Of a DNA stretch of 64,000 nt, positions 8,532-18,319 are shown piece by piece. Position numbers and translations under genes: made by a program. This stretch comes from Variovorax paradoxus. Its GTDB lineage: Bacteria > Pseudomonadota > Gammaproteobacteria > Burkholderiales > Burkholderiaceae_C. Each line of letters starts with the position of its first letter. Within the stretch, counting starts at the first letter, position 1. Where the stretch lies: the NCBI GenBank assembly GCA_016806145.1, contig CP063166.1:124001-188000 (forward strand), in the 5' to 3' direction. The notes under the pieces are model-generated. The model saw only the letters and a list, made by a program, of their open reading frames with translations, was not told the origin of the DNA and did not search any database.

Positions 8532-9764
8532 ATGACCCAAGCAGCCCTCGACGGCATCAAGGTTCTCGATCTGTCCCGCGTGCTCGCGGGCCCGTGGTGC
8601 ACGCAGATCCTCGCGGACCTGGGCGCCGATGTCGTCAAGATCGAGCGTCCCGGCGTCGGCGACGACACCCGCACCTGGGGCCCGCCCTTCGTGAAGGACG
8701 CGAACGGCAACGACAGCGACCAGGCCAGCTACTTCACCGCCTGCAACCGCAACAAGCGCTCGGTCACCATCGACATGGCCACGCCCGACGGCCAGGCGCT
8801 GCTCAGGCAGATGGCGGCGCAGGCCGACGTGGTGGTGGAGAACTTCAAGACCGGGGGCCTCAAACAGTACGGCCTCGACCAGGAGACGCTGCGCCGCGCC
8901 AACCCGCGGCTCATCTACTGCAGCGTCACCGGCTTCGGCAACGACGGCCCCTATGCCGAGCGCGCGGGCTACGACCTGATGATCCAGGCCATGACCGGCA
9001 TGATGAGCATCACCGGCCGCCCCGACGGCGAGCCCGGCGGCGGCCCGCTGCGCGTGGGCGTCGCGCTCACCGACATCTTCACCGGCGTCTACGCGAGCAC
9101 CGCGATCCTCGCCGCGCTGCAGGTGCGGCACCGCACCGGCGAAGGCCAGCACATCGACATGGCGCTGCTCGACGTGGGCATGGCGATCCTCGCCAACCAG
9201 GCCAGCGCCTTCCTCAACACCGGCAAGGCGCCGGCGCGCCAGGGCAACACCCATCCGAGCCTCGCGCCCTACCAGGACTTCCCGACGCTGGACGGCGCGA
9301 TGCTGCTGGCGATCGGCAACAACGGCCAGTTCGCGCGCTTCTGCGAGGCCGCGGGTCAGCCCGGCTGGGCCAGCGACGCGCGCTTCGCGACCAACACCCT
9401 GCGCGTGAAGCACCGCGGCGTGCTGATCCCGATGATGGAAGAGCTCACGCGCACGCGCACCACGGCCGACTGGGTCGCGCTGCTCGAGGACAAGGCCGTG
9501 CCCTGCGGCCCGATCAACGACATCGCGCAGGCCTTCGACGATGCGCAGGTCAAGGCGCGCGGCCTCGCGGTCACGCTGCCGCGCGACGCGGGCGACGGCA
9601 TCGCCGCCATCACCGGCGTGGCGAGCCCGCTGCGCCTGTCGGCCACGCCGCCGGTGCTGCGCCGCGCGCCGCCCGCGCTGGGCCAGCACACGCGCGAGGT
9701 GCTCGCCGAGATGGGCATCGACGCGGCGCGTTTCGAGGCATTGCGCGCCTCGGGCGTGGTCTGA
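8532..9764 (+). CDS. CaiB/BaiF CoA-transferase, probable succinyl-CoA:glutarate CoA-transferase
   Basis: 410 residues, class III CoA-transferase. Seen: IKVLDLSRVLAGPWCTQILA at the N-terminus, LGADVVKIERPGVGDDTR, NKRSVTIDMATPDG, the catalytic-type Asp in ERAGYDLMIQAMTG (about D148), GEGQHIDMALLDV, and a C-terminal KAVPCGPIND segment. Family members move CoA between carboxylic acids through an aspartyl-CoA intermediate. Downstream of gcdH the likely reaction is making glutaryl-CoA from glutarate and succinyl-CoA. The gap to gcdH (151 bases) is filled by a palindromic repeat. Confidence 0.88.
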   Translation: MTQAALDGIKVLDLSRVLAGPWCTQILADLGADVVKIERPGVGDDTRTWGPPFVKDANGNDSDQASYFTACNRNKRSVTIDMATPDGQALLRQMAAQADVVVENFKTGGLKQYGLDQETLRRANPRLIYCSVTGFGNDGPYAERAGYDLMIQAMTGMMSITGRPDGEPGGGPLRVGVALTDIFTGVYASTAILAALQVRHRTGEGQHIDMALLDVGMAILANQASAFLNTGKAPARQGNTHPSLAPYQDFPTLDGAMLLAIGNNGQFARFCEAAGQPGWASDARFATNTLRVKHRGVLIPMMEELTRTRTTADWVALLEDKAVPCGPINDIAQAFDDAQVKARGLAVTLPRDAGDGIAAITGVASPLRLSATPPVLRRAPPALGQHTREVLAEMGIDAARFEALRASGVV

Positions 9765-9777
9765 CACACTGGCGGGC

Positions 9778-10224
9778 ATGACCCGCCCGCACGATGATCC
9801 TTCCGATGCCGCGCCGTTCGCGCTGCGGCGCATCGATCACATCGTGCTGCGCGTGCGCGATGCCGAGCGCGCCATCGCCTTCTACGTCGGCGTGCTCGGC
9901 TGCACGGTCGACAAGCGGCGCGACGACCTCGGCCTGGTGCACCTGCGCGCGGGCGAGAGCCTGATCGACCTCGTCGCGCACGACGGCAAGCTGGGCCGCG
10001 CGGGTGGCGCGCTGGCCGGCCGCGAGGGCCGCAACCTCGACCACCTGTGCCTGCGCATCGAGCCCTTCGACGAGCCCGCGATCCGCGAGCGCATGGCGCG
10101 CCATGGCGTCGAGGTCGACGGCGAGGTGCAGAACAACCACGGTGCCGAAGGCACGGGGCCCTCGATCTATCTGCGCGATCCCGACGGCAACGGCGTCGAG
10201 CTCAAGGGGCCAGCAGCGGCCTAG
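9778..10224 (+). CDS. VOC-superfamily (glyoxalase-like) protein
   Basis: 148 residues, a single vicinal-oxygen-chelate domain built of two beta-alpha-beta units: RRIDHIVLRVRDAERAIAFY at the start, RNLDHLCLRIEPFDEP in the middle and SIYLRDPDGNGVELKG at the end. His in the first strand, His in the third and the terminal Glu would be the metal ligands. Starts 13 bases after the CoA-transferase stop, so probably in the glutarate operon. Its substrate is unknown. The stop overlaps the convergent CopD-like gene by four bases (CTAG). Confidence 0.8.
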   Translation: MTRPHDDPSDAAPFALRRIDHIVLRVRDAERAIAFYVGVLGCTVDKRRDDLGLVHLRAGESLIDLVAHDGKLGRAGGALAGREGRNLDHLCLRIEPFDEPAIRERMARHGVEVDGEVQNNHGAEGTGPSIYLRDPDGNGVELKGPAAA

Positions 10225-10676
10225 CCGCGCCCCAGCACCGCCACCGCGAACACCGCCACGCCCAGCACCAGGTTCAGGCTCACGAGCTTGCGCACCAGGT
10301 CGAGCCGGCCGGCGGCCACCGGCCAGGCACCGTCGTCGACCGCGCGCCGCATTGCGCGGAACACCGAGGCGCGGATGTAGACGTAGATCGCGGCCATCAG
10401 GATCGCGATGCCCATCATCGCCTCGACGCGCCAGTGCACGCCGCGGAAGCCGCCGGTGGCCAGGATCATCGCCACGCCCGTCACGAACAACAGCGTGACC
10501 GAGGCATCGACCCCGACGAAGAAGCGCCGCAGGGTCGCGGCCATCATGCGCAGGCGCAGCGGCGGCTCGAGCGTGGCGACGGCGGCCGGGCGCACCGCGA
10601 AGTGCATGAGGGCCATGCCGCCGACCCAGAAGGCGGCGCACAGCAGGTGGACGAAGAGCGGGAGCAGGTAGGACAT
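10221..10676 (-). CDS. CopD-like four-helix membrane protein
   Basis: 151 residues with four hydrophobic helices: about 4-24 (LFVHLLCAAFWVGGMALMHF), 50-72, 83-103 and 128-148. The first helix has the H....FWVGG pattern of the CopD/DUF2269-type membrane family, and a conserved Arg/Leu-rich loop RLRMMAATLRRFF follows. The family is linked loosely to copper or haem-associated membrane processes; nothing here fixes the role. Lies convergent to the VOC gene. Confidence 0.65.
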   Translation of the reverse strand: MSYLLPLFVHLLCAAFWVGGMALMHFAVRPAAVATLEPPLRLRMMAATLRRFFVGVDASVTLLFVTGVAMILATGGFRGVHWRVEAMMGIAILMAAIYVYIRASVFRAMRRAVDDGAWPVAAGRLDLVRKLVSLNLVLGVAVFAVAVLGRG

Positions 10677-10732
10677 GGGGGGCGATCAGACCACCGATGC
10701 CCGCCGCGCGCAACGATCTCCCCGCGCCGTCC

Positions 10733-11710
10733 TCAAGCGGCGGCCGCGCGCGTGCGCGGCGCCGGCTGGCGCGTTTTGGGCGCCTTGGCCGGCCCGGTGT
10801 CCGCGTAGCGCTTCATGTCGCGCACCACGCAGCGCAGCAGCTCGGCCGCGGCCGGCGACAGCAGGCGCCCGTGGCGCGACACGATGTGCGAGCGGCCCTG
10901 CGACAGCAGCGGGTTCTTCATCGGCAGCTCGATCAGCTCGGGATGGTCGGAATTCGGCGTCAGCGAGATCCGCGTGCCCAGCGTGTAGCCCAGCCCGGCC
11001 GAGACGAAATGGCCGAGCGCGCCGAACGAGGTGGTGGTCAGCAGCGAGGGCAGCCGCACGCCCTCGCTGATCTCGGCCGCCTCGATGTGCTGGCGCACGC
11101 CGAAGTTGCGGTGCAGCGTGGCGCCCGGATAGGGCAGCAGGTCGGCGAGCTTGAGCGGGCGGCCCAGTTGCGCGAGCGGGTGCGAGCGCAGCACCAGCGC
11201 CTGGATCGGCTGCGGATGCGACTGGTGCGAGGTCAGCCGCTCGTCGCGCGGCGGCTGGAACAGCATGCCGATGTGGGCGCGCTCCTCGACCACGCGGCGC
11301 ACGATCTCGTCGGTGCTGGCCACGTCGAGGTCGACGGTGATCTTCGGATGCGTGGTCATGAACTCGCGCAGGCTGTGGCGCATCAGCCAGTCCACGTAGC
11401 CCTCGCCCACCACGATGTCGATGTGGCCGCGCTCGATCTTGCGGATGCTGTCCATCTGCGCCATCAGGTGCTGCTTCTGGCTGTTCTGCCGGCGCACGTA
11501 GCCGGCCAACATCTCGCCCGCGTCGGTGGGCACCACGCCGCGGCCATGGCGCTCGAGCAGCGGCACGCCGCACTCCTGCTCGAGGATGCCGATCGCGCGG
11601 CTGACGGCCGAGGGGTCCATGTCGAGCACGTCGGCCGCGCCGCGCACCGAGCCGCTGTCGAGCACCTGCATGAAGTAACGCACGCGGCGCGTGTCGAGCC
11701 TGTCGTCCAT
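10733..11710 (-). CDS. LysR-family regulator, divergent from DUF3100/M20 genes
   Basis: 325 residues from the ATG at 11710, which follows GGAGACC; a Met 9 codons upstream lacks a good ribosome-binding site. Winged helix-turn-helix at about 7-65 (SVRGAADVLDMDPSAVSRAIG) and a LysR substrate domain from about 95, ending in a Lys/Arg/Pro/Ala-rich tail (KAPKTRQPAPRTRAAAA) that looks disordered. Faces the DUF3100 transporter gene across a 137-base gap with LysR-box-like half sites, so it probably controls that transporter and the amidohydrolase. Confidence 0.88.
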   Translation of the reverse strand: MDDRLDTRRVRYFMQVLDSGSVRGAADVLDMDPSAVSRAIGILEQECGVPLLERHGRGVVPTDAGEMLAGYVRRQNSQKQHLMAQMDSIRKIERGHIDIVVGEGYVDWLMRHSLREFMTTHPKITVDLDVASTDEIVRRVVEERAHIGMLFQPPRDERLTSHQSHPQPIQALVLRSHPLAQLGRPLKLADLLPYPGATLHRNFGVRQHIEAAEISEGVRLPSLLTTTSFGALGHFVSAGLGYTLGTRISLTPNSDHPELIELPMKNPLLSQGRSHIVSRHGRLLSPAAAELLRCVVRDMKRYADTGPAKAPKTRQPAPRTRAAAA

Positions 11711-11727
11711 GCCCGGTCTCCTGAGTG

Positions 11728-11773
11728 TTGCATTCAATGCATCGAATATCCCGATTTGCGGTCATTGATGCAA
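11728..11773. promoter_or_regulatory. paired TTGCAT..CAATG sites, candidate LysR binding region
   Basis: TTGCATTCAATG at 11728-11739 faces CATTGATGCAA at 11763-11773, an inverted near-copy (11 of 12 with one inserted base). They lie in the divergent gap between the LysR gene and the DUF3100 gene, and each contains a T-N-A LysR-type half. Assignment is positional. Confidence 0.45.
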
Positions 11774-11847
11774 TAGGCCTGCATGGAGAAACTCGCCGCC
11801 ATCCGCCAGCAAAGGCTCACCCACGGCTCCAGACCGACGCCCCACCC

Positions 11848-13185
11848 ATGACCTCCGCCGCCTCCGTTCCCATCACGGCCGCGCCCTCCGGCGCTTCCGG
11901 AAAACTCAAGCTCGCGGCCGTCACGCTGGCCATCGTGGCCGCGGCCGAGCTGGTCGGCCCGGTGCAGTTCAGCGTCGGCCCGGGCAAGGTGGCGCTGCTG
12001 CCGATGCTGTGGGCGCTGCTGATCGCGGCGGTCTGGGGCATCGCGCACCGCCGCGTGCCGGGCGTGGCGCGCGTCGCCACCGCCGAGCAGTCCTTCGCGG
12101 GCGGCCTGCTCAACGCGGGCCTGCTGCTGTTCGTGGTGAAGCTGGGCCTCACGGTCGGCGCCGCGCTACCGCAGGTCAAGCAGGCCGGCTGGGCGCTGCT
12201 GTTCCAGGAGTTCGGCCATGCGCTCGGCACCCTGGCGCTGGGCCTGCCGCTGGCGCTGCTGCTGGGCATCAAGCGCGAGGCCGTGGGCGCCACCTTCTCG
12301 GTGGGGCGCGAGGGCAACCTCGTGATCATCGGCGAGAAGTACGGCATGGCCTCGCCCGAGGGTCGCGGCGTGCTGGCCGAATACATCACCGGCACCGTGC
12401 TGGGCGCGCTGTTCATCGCGGTGCTGGCGGGCTTCATCGCCAGCCTGCACGTCTTCGATCCGCGCTCGCTGGCCATGGGCGCCGGCGTGGGCTCGGGCAG
12501 CCTGATGGCGGCCGCGCTGGGCGCCATCGCCGCGCAGCAGCCGGCCGAGATGCTGCCGCAGCTCACGGCCATCGCGGCCGCCTCGAACCTGCTGACCACG
12601 GTCGCGGGCTTCTACTTCACGCTGTTCCTCTCGCTGCCGCTGTGCTCGTGGCTGTACGGCAAGCTCGAGCCGGTGCTGGGCCGCTTCTCGAAGCGCGGCG
12701 CGACCGATGCGGGCACCGGCGCCATGTCGCAGGTCAGCGTGGCGCACGGCGGCGCACTGCCGCTGCGCGACACGCTGATCGCCTGGGCCGTGGTGGGCGG
12801 CGGCGTGCTGATCGGCAATTCGCTGACCTACAAGGTGCCGCCGCTGGTCTCGCTCGAGGGCATGCTGGCCGTGGTGGCGATCGCGCTCGCCGTCGAGGGC
12901 CTCAAGCGCCTGGTGCCGCGCCTGCCGATGGTGCTGGTGCTGTCGGTGGTGGCCACGGTGGTGGGCATCCCGGGCCTGCTGCCGTTCTCCGACGCGCTGA
13001 TCGCGCTCACCGCCAAGCTCAACTTCCTGGCCTTCACCACGCCGGTGCTGGCGCTGGCCGGCTTCTCGGTCGCGAAGGACCTACCGGTGTTCCGCCAGCT
13101 CGGCTGGCGCATCGTGGTGGTGTCGCTGACCGCCACCGCGGGCACCTTCCTCGGCGCCACGCTGATCGCCGAATTCTTCCACTGA
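11848..13185 (+). CDS. DUF3100 membrane transporter-like protein
   Basis: 445 residues with about ten to twelve hydrophobic helices and no cleavable signal peptide. Recognised as the DUF3100 family by length, helix layout and motifs such as FQEFGHALGTLALGLPLALLLG, GATFSVGREGNLVIIGEKYG and MGAGVGSGSLMAAALGAIAA. Two similar halves (FGHALGT.. and the SGSLMAAALGA region; then the C-terminal LVLSVVATVVGIPGLLPF) suggest a transporter with internal repeats. The ATG is 20 bases before the end of a short leader; the M20 hydrolase starts 20 bases after the stop. The pairing suggests uptake of an amide or peptide-like conjugate that the hydrolase cleaves. Confidence 0.8.
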   Translation: MTSAASVPITAAPSGASGKLKLAAVTLAIVAAAELVGPVQFSVGPGKVALLPMLWALLIAAVWGIAHRRVPGVARVATAEQSFAGGLLNAGLLLFVVKLGLTVGAALPQVKQAGWALLFQEFGHALGTLALGLPLALLLGIKREAVGATFSVGREGNLVIIGEKYGMASPEGRGVLAEYITGTVLGALFIAVLAGFIASLHVFDPRSLAMGAGVGSGSLMAAALGAIAAQQPAEMLPQLTAIAAASNLLTTVAGFYFTLFLSLPLCSWLYGKLEPVLGRFSKRGATDAGTGAMSQVSVAHGGALPLRDTLIAWAVVGGGVLIGNSLTYKVPPLVSLEGMLAVVAIALAVEGLKRLVPRLPMVLVLSVVATVVGIPGLLPFSDALIALTAKLNFLAFTTPVLALAGFSVAKDLPVFRQLGWRIVVVSLTATAGTFLGATLIAEFFH

Positions 13186-13205
13186 CCCCACGAGAGAACC
13201 CCACC

Positions 13206-14375
13206 ATGTACCGCGACCCCGAAATCGCCGAAGACACCCGCGCGCGCATGCAGGCCTGGCGCCGCGACATCCATGCCAATCCCGAGACCGCGTTCGAGGA
13301 GCACCGCACCGCCAACGTGGTCGCCAACGCGCTGATGCTGATGGGCCTGCCGGTGCACCGCGGCCTGGCCGGCACCGGCGTGGTCGGCACGCTTTCGAAT
13401 GGCGAGGGCCCGAGCATCGCGCTGCGCGCCGACCTCGACGCGCTCAACATGCAGGAGCTGGGCACGCAGGCCCATGCCTCGAAGTGCGTGGGCAAGATGC
13501 ACGCCTGCGGCCACGACGGCCACACCGCGATGCTGCTGGGCGCGGCCGAGCACCTGTCGCGCCACAAGCCCTTCAAGGGCACGGTGCACTTCGTGTTCCA
13601 GCCGGCCGAGGAGAACGAGGGCGGCGGCCGCGTGATGGTCGAGGAAGGCCTGTTCGACCGGTTCCCCGCCGATGCCGTCTACGGCATGCACAACTTCCCG
13701 AGCCTGCCGCGCGGCCGCTTCGCGATCCGCAAGGGCACGATGACGGCCTACCTCGACACCTTCGAGATCGTGGTCACCGGCAAGGGCAGCCATGGCGCCA
13801 TGCCCGAGACCGGCATCGACTCGGTGGTGGTCGCCGCGCAGCTCATCAATGCGCTGCAGACCATCGTGAGCCGCCGCACCGGCGCCACCGACTCGGCCGT
13901 GGTCAGCGTCACGCAGATCCACGGCGGCGACACCTGGAACGTGATCCCCGAGACCGTGGTGCTGCGCGGCACCGTGCGCACGCTCGACGCCGCGATCCAG
14001 GACAAGACCCAGGCCGCGATGCAGCAGATCTGCGAGGGCGTGGCCGCCACCCACGGCGCGAAGGTCGCGCTCGACTATCGCCGCGGCTATCCGGGCGTGG
14101 TCAACACGCCGGCCGAGACCGATGCGGCGATCGCCGCGGCCGCCAGCCTGGTCGAGCGCGAACAGGTGCTGACCGACATCCCGCCGGCCATGGGCTCGGA
14201 GGACTTCGCCTTCATGCTGCAGAAGCGTCCGGGTGCCTACATCGGCATCGGCGCGGGCGAAGGCCCGAACGATCCGAACGTGCACAACCCCTACTACGAC
14301 TTCAACGACAACATCCTGCCGCTGGGCGCGGCCTACTGGGTGGCACTGGTCAAGCAGCAGCTTCCGGCCGCATGA
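13206..14375 (+). CDS. M20 family amidohydrolase (hippurate hydrolase/aminoacylase type)
   Basis: 389 residues, cytoplasmic dinuclear metallohydrolase. Metal and catalytic motifs: [47 protein letters not shown] (Cys-His metal patch), [21 protein letters not shown] (catalytic Glu-Glu), a dimerisation domain around [16 protein letters not shown], and the late His in [12 protein letters not shown]. This is the ACGHDGH subgroup that splits N-acyl amino acids and related amides. Co-transcribed with the DUF3100 transporter upstream and only 7 bases from the serine dehydratase gene downstream. The exact substrate cannot be read from sequence. Confidence 0.92.
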   Translation: MYRDPEIAEDTRARMQAWRRDIHANPETAFEEHRTANVVANALMLMGLPVHRGLAGTGVVGTLSNGEGPSIALRADLDALNMQELGTQAHASKCVGKMHACGHDGHTAMLLGAAEHLSRHKPFKGTVHFVFQPAEENEGGGRVMVEEGLFDRFPADAVYGMHNFPSLPRGRFAIRKGTMTAYLDTFEIVVTGKGSHGAMPETGIDSVVVAAQLINALQTIVSRRTGATDSAVVSVTQIHGGDTWNVIPETVVLRGTVRTLDAAIQDKTQAAMQQICEGVAATHGAKVALDYRRGYPGVVNTPAETDAAIAAAASLVEREQVLTDIPPAMGSEDFAFMLQKRPGAYIGIGAGEGPNDPNVHNPYYDFNDNILPLGAAYWVALVKQQLPAA

Positions 14376-14382
14376 TGCGCTG

Positions 14383-15759
<1,377 letters not shown>

Positions 15760-15766
15760 GCCTGCT

Positions 15767-16366
15767 TCAAGGCACGAACATGTCCCACGGCCCCTTGCCC
15801 GCCGGCAGGCCGGGCCGCGCGGTCAGCGAGGCCAGCGGCTCGCCGGCCTCGAAGCGCGCGGCCAGGTCCACGGGGTCGAACACCACGCCCATGAAGTTCT
15901 CGGCATAGGCACCGCCGGCAAAGAAGGCGTCGACCTCGGCGGCGGTCTCGAACACGTCGTGCTGCAGCTCGAGCCGGTGGCCGTCGGGGTCGCGGTAGTA
16001 CATCGAGATCGTCGGCCCGTGGTTGATGCACCAGTAGGGCACGATGCCGAGCGCGGCCAGCCGCCGGTGGTTGGCGAGCAGCGCGGCCAGCGAGCCGTAG
16101 GTGAAGGCGATGTGCTCGAGCCCGGTGTTCGCATCGGCCTCGCGGCCCAGGTCGGGGCGCGCGATCAGGCCGATGCGGTGGTGCTCGTCGTCGTAGCTCA
16201 GGAAGCACAGCATCTCGTTCTCGAAGGCCACGCGCGCCTGCAGCACCGCGAGGTACCAGGCGCGCGAACGCGCGAGTTCGGCCACGCGCAGCACCACGTG
16301 GGCGAGCTTGACGGGCCGTAACTCGGAAGCGGCGAGGTCGGGCAGGGCGCGTTGGGGTTCGTTCAT
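15767..16366 (-). CDS. VOC-superfamily dioxygenase-like protein
   Basis: 199 residues. Beta-alpha-beta modules with KLAHVVLRVAELARSRAWYL at the start, GLEHIAFTYGSLAALLANHR in the middle (second metal His) and SMYYRDPDGHRLELQHD at the end (metal Glu) give the HHE metal triad of type I extradiol dioxygenases and related VOC enzymes. Overlaps the FAH gene by ATGA at 16363-16366, so both are translated from one message. The pair suggests breakdown of an aromatic ring product, with ring-cleavage-like chemistry here and hydrolysis or decarboxylation by the FAH protein. Exact substrate unknown. Confidence 0.82.
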   Translation of the reverse strand: MNEPQRALPDLAASELRPVKLAHVVLRVAELARSRAWYLAVLQARVAFENEMLCFLSYDDEHHRIGLIARPDLGREADANTGLEHIAFTYGSLAALLANHRRLAALGIVPYWCINHGPTISMYYRDPDGHRLELQHDVFETAAEVDAFFAGGAYAENFMGVVFDPVDLAARFEAGEPLASLTARPGLPAGKGPWDMFVP

Positions 16367-17238
16367 CGGGCGGTCTCCAGGGGTTCTTCCACCACGCGGT
16401 TCTCGATGTGGCCGATGCCCTCGATCTCCACGCGCACCACGTCGCCCGCCACCAGGTAGCGCGGCGGGTCCATCAGGCCGCCGACGCCCGCGGGGCTGCC
16501 GGTGCTCAGCACGTCGCCGGGCTCGAGCGTGAAGGCGGTGCTCAGTTCGACCAGCATGGCCTCGATGCGATGGATCATCTGGGCGGTGTTGCCGTCCTGG
16601 CGCAGCTCGCCGTTGACCCAGGTGCGCAGCCGCAGCGCATGCGGGTCGGCGATCTCGTCGCGCGTCACCAGCCAGGGGCCGAAGGGGCCGTGGGTGTCGA
16701 AGGACTTGCCCAGGGTGTGCGTGGGCGCGCGCAGCTGCCAGTCGCGCACGCTCATGTCGTTGATCACGACGTAGCCCGCGACCATGGCCATCGCCTCCTC
16801 GGCGCGCACATGGCGGCAGCGCCGGCCGATGACCACGCCGAGCTCGCCCTCGTAGTCGAACTGCGCCGACACGCGCGGCCGGTGCACCTCGTCGAAGGGG
16901 CCGGCCACGCACGACACCTGCTTGTTGAACCACACCTGTCCCGGCGGCCGCACGAGGCCCAGCCTCGCGGCCTCCTCGAGGTGCGAGGCGTAGTTGCCGC
17001 CGAGGCCGAGGAACTTGCGCGGCGCGGGCACCGGCGCCGCGAGCTTCACGTCGGCCAGCGGCAGCCGCGGTGCCGTCTCGATGGCCGCGCGCAGCCAGGC
17101 CAGGCCCTCGTCGTCGCGCGCCAGCAGTTCGCGCACGCCGGCCGGCGCCCCGGGCAGGGCGCTGGCGTCGAGCACGTCGTCGTTTCGGACCACGCCGAAG
17201 CGAAGGGCACCGCGGTGATGGAAGCTGGCGATTTTCAT
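16363..17238 (-). CDS. fumarylacetoacetate hydrolase family protein
   Basis: 291 residues from ATG 17238 (an alternative ATG at 17250 would add four residues; neither has a strong ribosome-binding site). FAH catalytic core from about residue 75: FLGLGGNYASHLEEAARLG, VWFNKQVSCVAGPFD, FDYEGELGVVIGRRCRHV (metal Glu-Glu), GYVVINDMSVRDWQ, GKSFDTHGPFGPWLVTRDEI and GDVLSTGSPAGVGGLMDPPR. Members hydrolyse or decarboxylate beta-diketo acids and 2-hydroxymuconate-type products with a divalent metal. Translationally coupled to the VOC gene; divergent from a LysR gene across 105 bases. Confidence 0.9.
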   Translation of the reverse strand: MKIASFHHRGALRFGVVRNDDVLDASALPGAPAGVRELLARDDEGLAWLRAAIETAPRLPLADVKLAAPVPAPRKFLGLGGNYASHLEEAARLGLVRPPGQVWFNKQVSCVAGPFDEVHRPRVSAQFDYEGELGVVIGRRCRHVRAEEAMAMVAGYVVINDMSVRDWQLRAPTHTLGKSFDTHGPFGPWLVTRDEIADPHALRLRTWVNGELRQDGNTAQMIHRIEAMLVELSTAFTLEPGDVLSTGSPAGVGGLMDPPRYLVAGDVVRVEIEGIGHIENRVVEEPLETAR

Positions 17239-17310
17239 GGGCGTGGACATTGACCGATACGAAGCGATCGATGATGCTGATGGAACGAAAAGACAACAAT
17301 CCGCCGAAAA

Positions 17311-17325
17311 AGAACGGATCGTTCT
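17311..17325. promoter_or_regulatory. dyad AGAACG-GAT-CGTTCT, candidate operator
   Basis: Perfect 6-3-6 inverted repeat 19 bases ahead of the LysR ATG at 17344 and inside the divergent gap with the FAH gene. It sits in an unusually A-rich stretch (17280-17315). Possible LysR autoregulatory site. Confidence 0.45.
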
Positions 17326-17343
17326 GCCAGCGGAACAGGAGAC

Positions 17344-18261
17344 ATGGACGACTTCAACGACCTCGCGCTGTTCGCGCACGTGGTGCAGCAGCAGGGCTTC
17401 AGCGCCGCGAGCCGGCACCTGGGCATTCCCAAGTCGCGCCTGAGCCGCCGCGTCGCGCAGCTCGAGGAACGGCTGGGCGTGCGGCTGTTGCAGCGCAGCT
17501 CGCGCCGGCTGCTGCTGACCCATGTCGGCGAGCAGTTCTACGAGCGCTGCCAGGCCACGGTGGCCGCGGGCGAGGAAGCCTTCGACGTGGTGCGCCAGGC
17601 CGTCGCGCGGCCGCAGGGGCCGCTGCGCGTGAGCGCGCCCTTCACGCTCGCGCAGTTCTGGCTCACGCCGCTGATCCCCGATTTCATGCGCGCCTTTCCC
17701 GAGGTGCGGCTCTCGCTGGAAGTGAGCCACCGGCGCGTCGATCCGCTGCAGGAGAACGTCGACGTGGTGCTGCGCGTGCGGCGCCCGCCGTTCGAGGATT
17801 CGAGCCTGGTCGCGCGGCCGCTGGGCCGCACGGTCGACGTGCTGCTCGCGAGCCCGGCATTGCTCGAGCGCCTGGGCACGCCCGCGAGCCTCGACGACCT
17901 GGCCGCCTGGCCGATGCTCTCGCTGCCCGACACCGGCGAGCGCCACCTGTGGCGGCTGGAGCGCGGCAAGCAGGTGCACGAACTGGGTTTCGTGCCGCGC
18001 CTGGTCGCCGACGACATGTTCGCGCTCCGGCACGTGGCGCTGCAGGGCCTGGGCGTGGCGCTGCTGCCCGAGATCCTGTGCCGCGACGAGTTGCGCGAGG
18101 GCCGCCTGGTGCGCCTGTTTCCCGACTGGGCCTGCACCGCGAGCGAGATCCAGGCGGCCTTCGCCTCGCGCCGCGGCATGCTGCCGGCGGTGCGCGCCTT
18201 CATCGACCACCTGCTGGCCCATCCGCCCGGCGCGCCGCAGTCGGGCGCTGGCTTATCCTGA
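17344..18261 (+). CDS. LysR-family regulator
   Basis: 305 residues: winged helix-turn-helix at 1-62 (GFSAASRHLGIPKSRLSRRVAQLE-type recognition segment), LysR substrate domain with LRVSAPFTLAQFWLTPLIPDF and a C-terminal RLFPDWACTASEIQAAFASR patch typical of the subgroup regulating aromatic-acid or quinone genes. GGAGAC ahead of the ATG. Divergent to the FAH-VOC pair, its probable target. Confidence 0.9.
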   Translation: MDDFNDLALFAHVVQQQGFSAASRHLGIPKSRLSRRVAQLEERLGVRLLQRSSRRLLLTHVGEQFYERCQATVAAGEEAFDVVRQAVARPQGPLRVSAPFTLAQFWLTPLIPDFMRAFPEVRLSLEVSHRRVDPLQENVDVVLRVRRPPFEDSSLVARPLGRTVDVLLASPALLERLGTPASLDDLAAWPMLSLPDTGERHLWRLERGKQVHELGFVPRLVADDMFALRHVALQGLGVALLPEILCRDELREGRLVRLFPDWACTASEIQAAFASRRGMLPAVRAFIDHLLAHPPGAPQSGAGLS

Positions 18262-18319
18262 ACGGCTTCGCGCCCTTCGCTCCTGCATCGAATTTCATCG
18301 AAAGAAGGAAGAGATTCCC

